Below are positions 62,409 to 64,000 of a stretch of DNA of 64,000 nt, piece by piece. The position numbers and the translations under genes were made by a program. This DNA is from JBECKS01 sp964557005. GTDB taxonomy: Bacteria; Pseudomonadota; Gammaproteobacteria; Pseudomonadales; JBECKS01. Under the pieces are notes generated by a model. The model worked only from the letters and a program-made list of their open reading frames with translations. It was not told the DNA's origin and ran no database searches. How positions within the stretch are numbered: position 1 is the first letter of the stretch; the number at the start of each line of letters is the position of its first letter. Location of the stretch: assembly GCA_964557005.1 (NCBI GenBank), contig CAZKYI010000001.1:310001-374000 (forward strand), given 5' to 3'.

Positions 62409-64000
62409 TTATTCGCTTGTTGAAAGATTGATGCAAGCAGATTCCAGAAATTGTGTGTGACTGGCTATTTCATCATCAGTGGGTTCTTCAGACAGGAACA
62501 TGGATTGATAGAGCTTGCATTTAAGTTCAGTGCTTAAATCGGAATCCTGCGCGAGCATTTGTTTCAGTTCGTGCTCATGAATATCTTCAGATGACATGCG
62601 AATACCATTTTTGCCACTGTCGAGAATCACAAATTTATCTGCGTCTGCTGCGTTATTCCAGCTCGACCAGCGAGGCAGGTCTTTAAACACACCTTCGTTA
62701 GGGTTGCCTGTATGGGCAAAGTTGCTCCAGTAACCAAGCATTTGTTGTGACAGTTTTCTTTGTGATGCGTTGTTAGAAAACAGGATGTCGATGTTGAAAT
62801 CGGATTTCAGTTCACCAAACACGAAGGGAATTTCCAGTCCGTGTCCAGCACCAATCAATTCAGACAAATCAATGTGAAAAATTTTGGGTAAGTTGTCCCA
62901 ATCAAAACGGTAGGCATACACATGATATTGTTTTGCACTTAAATCACGTGCATGTTTATCGACCCCATTGAGTTTCCAGCTATTTGAAAGATAGTAGGCC
63001 ACTTTGTTGTAAACCGTTTTATCGCGGATGCCGAACAGGGGTGTAACCAGCTCAGGGTCAAGTGCCATAAAAGTTTTATTTTCATCTTTGTTGGTGCCCA
63101 AAATCACTGGAACAGCGTTGTTAAAATGGCTATCAAGGGGTAGCACATAACCATCACGATTCAACGCAGGAAAATCGAGCATACCTGCTGCTCTGCTGGG
63201 GTAAAGCGCAACCAGTTGTGCGCCATCAAAGTCACGCAGGATACGTGCGAGTTGATGCGCTTCTTTTATATCGCCAGTGCTTTTGCTTTTCTTGAGTACG
63301 GTTTTGGTTATTTCTGAACTGCTATAACTGTGTCCACCTTGAGCCTGTGTTTGGCTCACATAGCTCTGGCTATTGGTGAAATAGCCACCACTTTCCACAA
63401 TGGCGTGATGAAATAAATCTTTTGCCAAAGGTGAAGCCAGCAAACTGTAAACATTCAAGCCACCGGCAGATTCGCCAAACACGGTGACACGCCCGCTATC
63501 ACCACCAAAGTAATGAATGTTTTCCTGCACCCATTGCAGCGCGGCGATAATATCAAGCGTGCCGTAGTTGCCCGATGCGTCCATATTTTTGGTGCTGGTG
63601 CTTGCAAGTGCGGGGTGATAGAACCAGCCGAGCGGGCCGAGACGATAGTTAATGGCCACAAATACCACACGCCCCTGACTGCTGAGTTTCTCACCTGTAT
63701 AAGCGCGATTGCCTTTGTAACCAATGCTGTTGCCGCCACCGTGTATCCAGAACATCACGGGCAATTTTTCATCAGCTTTTAAATCGGCAGGCGCAACGAT
63801 ATTGAGGTACAGGCAGTCTTCTGAACCCACCACTTTTTCCCATTGAAATACATTGAGGCTGGTGAGGGGGCCAGATTTTTGCAGGCACATGTGCGTGTTG
63901 TTATGGGCGAGCAAGATGTTTTTTCTGAGTGCTGGCGGGCGTGGTGCCTTCCAGCGCAAATCCCCTGTCGGTGGGCTTGCGTAGGGAATGCCCTGCCAGG
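62409..64000 (-). CDS. Type-B carboxylesterase (start beyond the window)
   Basis: The frame stays open to the window edge; before the Leu-Arg-Trp at 63959 it encodes W-Q-G-I-P-Y-A-S-P-P-T-G-D, the classic N-terminal esterase motif, so only the first part is missing. The oxyanion loop HGGGNSIG, the Ser in FGESAGGLNVYSL, the acidic residue in NKDENKTFM and the His in GAGHGLEIPFVFG are present. It hydrolyses carboxylic esters; a signal peptide would lie outside the window. Convergent with argS. Confidence 0.93.
   Translation of the reverse strand, partial: WQGIPYASPPTGDLRWKAPRPPALRKNILLAHNNTHMCLQKSGPLTSLNVFQWEKVVGSEDCLYLNIVAPADLKADEKLPVMFWIHGGGNSIGYKGNRAYTGEKLSSQGRVVFVAINYRLGPLGWFYHPALASTSTKNMDASGNYGTLDIIAALQWVQENIHYFGGDSGRVTVFGESAGGLNVYSLLASPLAKDLFHHAIVESGGYFTNSQSYVSQTQAQGGHSYSSSEITKTVLKKSKSTGDIKEAHQLARILRDFDGAQLVALYPSRAAGMLDFPALNRDGYVLPLDSHFNNAVPVILGTNKDENKTFMALDPELVTPLFGIRDKTVYNKVAYYLSNSWKLNGVDKHARDLSAKQYHVYAYRFDWDNLPKIFHIDLSELIGAGHGLEIPFVFGELKSDFNIDILFSNNASQRKLSQQMLGYWSNFAHTGNPNEGVFKDLPRWSSWNNAADADKFVILDSGKNGIRMSSEDIHEHELKQMLAQDSDLSTELKCKLYQSMFLSEEPTDDEIASHTQFLESACINLSTSE

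Overview
The window looks like chromosomal DNA of a moderately low-GC gammaproteobacterium. The core gene order is the one known from Pseudomonas-type gammaproteobacteria: trmD-rplS, xerD-dsbC-hom-thrC-recJ-prfB-lysS, nadB divergent from rpoE-rseA-mucD, lepA-lepB-rnc-era-recO-pdxJ, a barA/gacS-type kinase, and cysM-rlmD-relA. Species or genus cannot be fixed from the sequence alone. No tRNA, rRNA, integrase or transposase gene was seen.

Regions. 1-14660 is housekeeping: tRNA and ribosome genes, threonine synthesis, DNA repair, RF2 with its programmed frameshift, LysRS, Ung, YgfZ, SdhE/YgfX and NadB. 14661-15805 is a small accessory insertion with an unknown ORF and a ParDE-type toxin-antitoxin pair. 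15806-27418 is the envelope-stress operon rpoE-rseA-mucD (RseA appears fused to an RseB C-terminal domain), the lepA-to-pdxJ cluster, and the hybrid kinase.

27454-45869 is a defence island. It begins with a leftward WYL-domain regulator and a rightward operon: a DUF1016 PDDEXK nuclease gene, cas1, a BRO-N/DinD-like gene, cas2-3, cas7fv, cas5fv and cas6f. This is the minimal type I-F2 (I-Fv) CRISPR-Cas system, which has no Cas8 or Cas11. A truncated BRO-N gene and a HipBA pair follow. Next come a leader with a consensus IHF site and an array of 88 repeats. A HicAB pair then splits off a short tail holding the last two repeats, the very last one degenerate. The promoter/operator of the WYL gene (inverted repeat GACATGTACA-N11-TGTACATGTC) recurs as a 55-bp copy (49 identical) 17 kb away at the far end of the island, just upstream of a small membrane-protein gene. 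The island therefore looks like a unit bracketed by one regulator's binding sites. The DinD-like gene inside the cas operon and the second operator are the best leads to something undescribed.

45886-55037 is further accessory DNA. It holds cysH, a tight four-gene set (thermostable-hemolysin/GNAT-like protein, AMP-forming ligase, heme-oxygenase-like metalloenzyme, SDR) with a TPR protein behind it, a nirK-nirV-sco nitrite-reductase operon, a MITE/REP-like patch and a VapBC-type pair bracketed by 28-bp direct repeats. 55201-64000 returns to core genes: cysM, rlmD, relA, a probable tandem AP2-like protein, argS and a type-B carboxylesterase cut by the window end.
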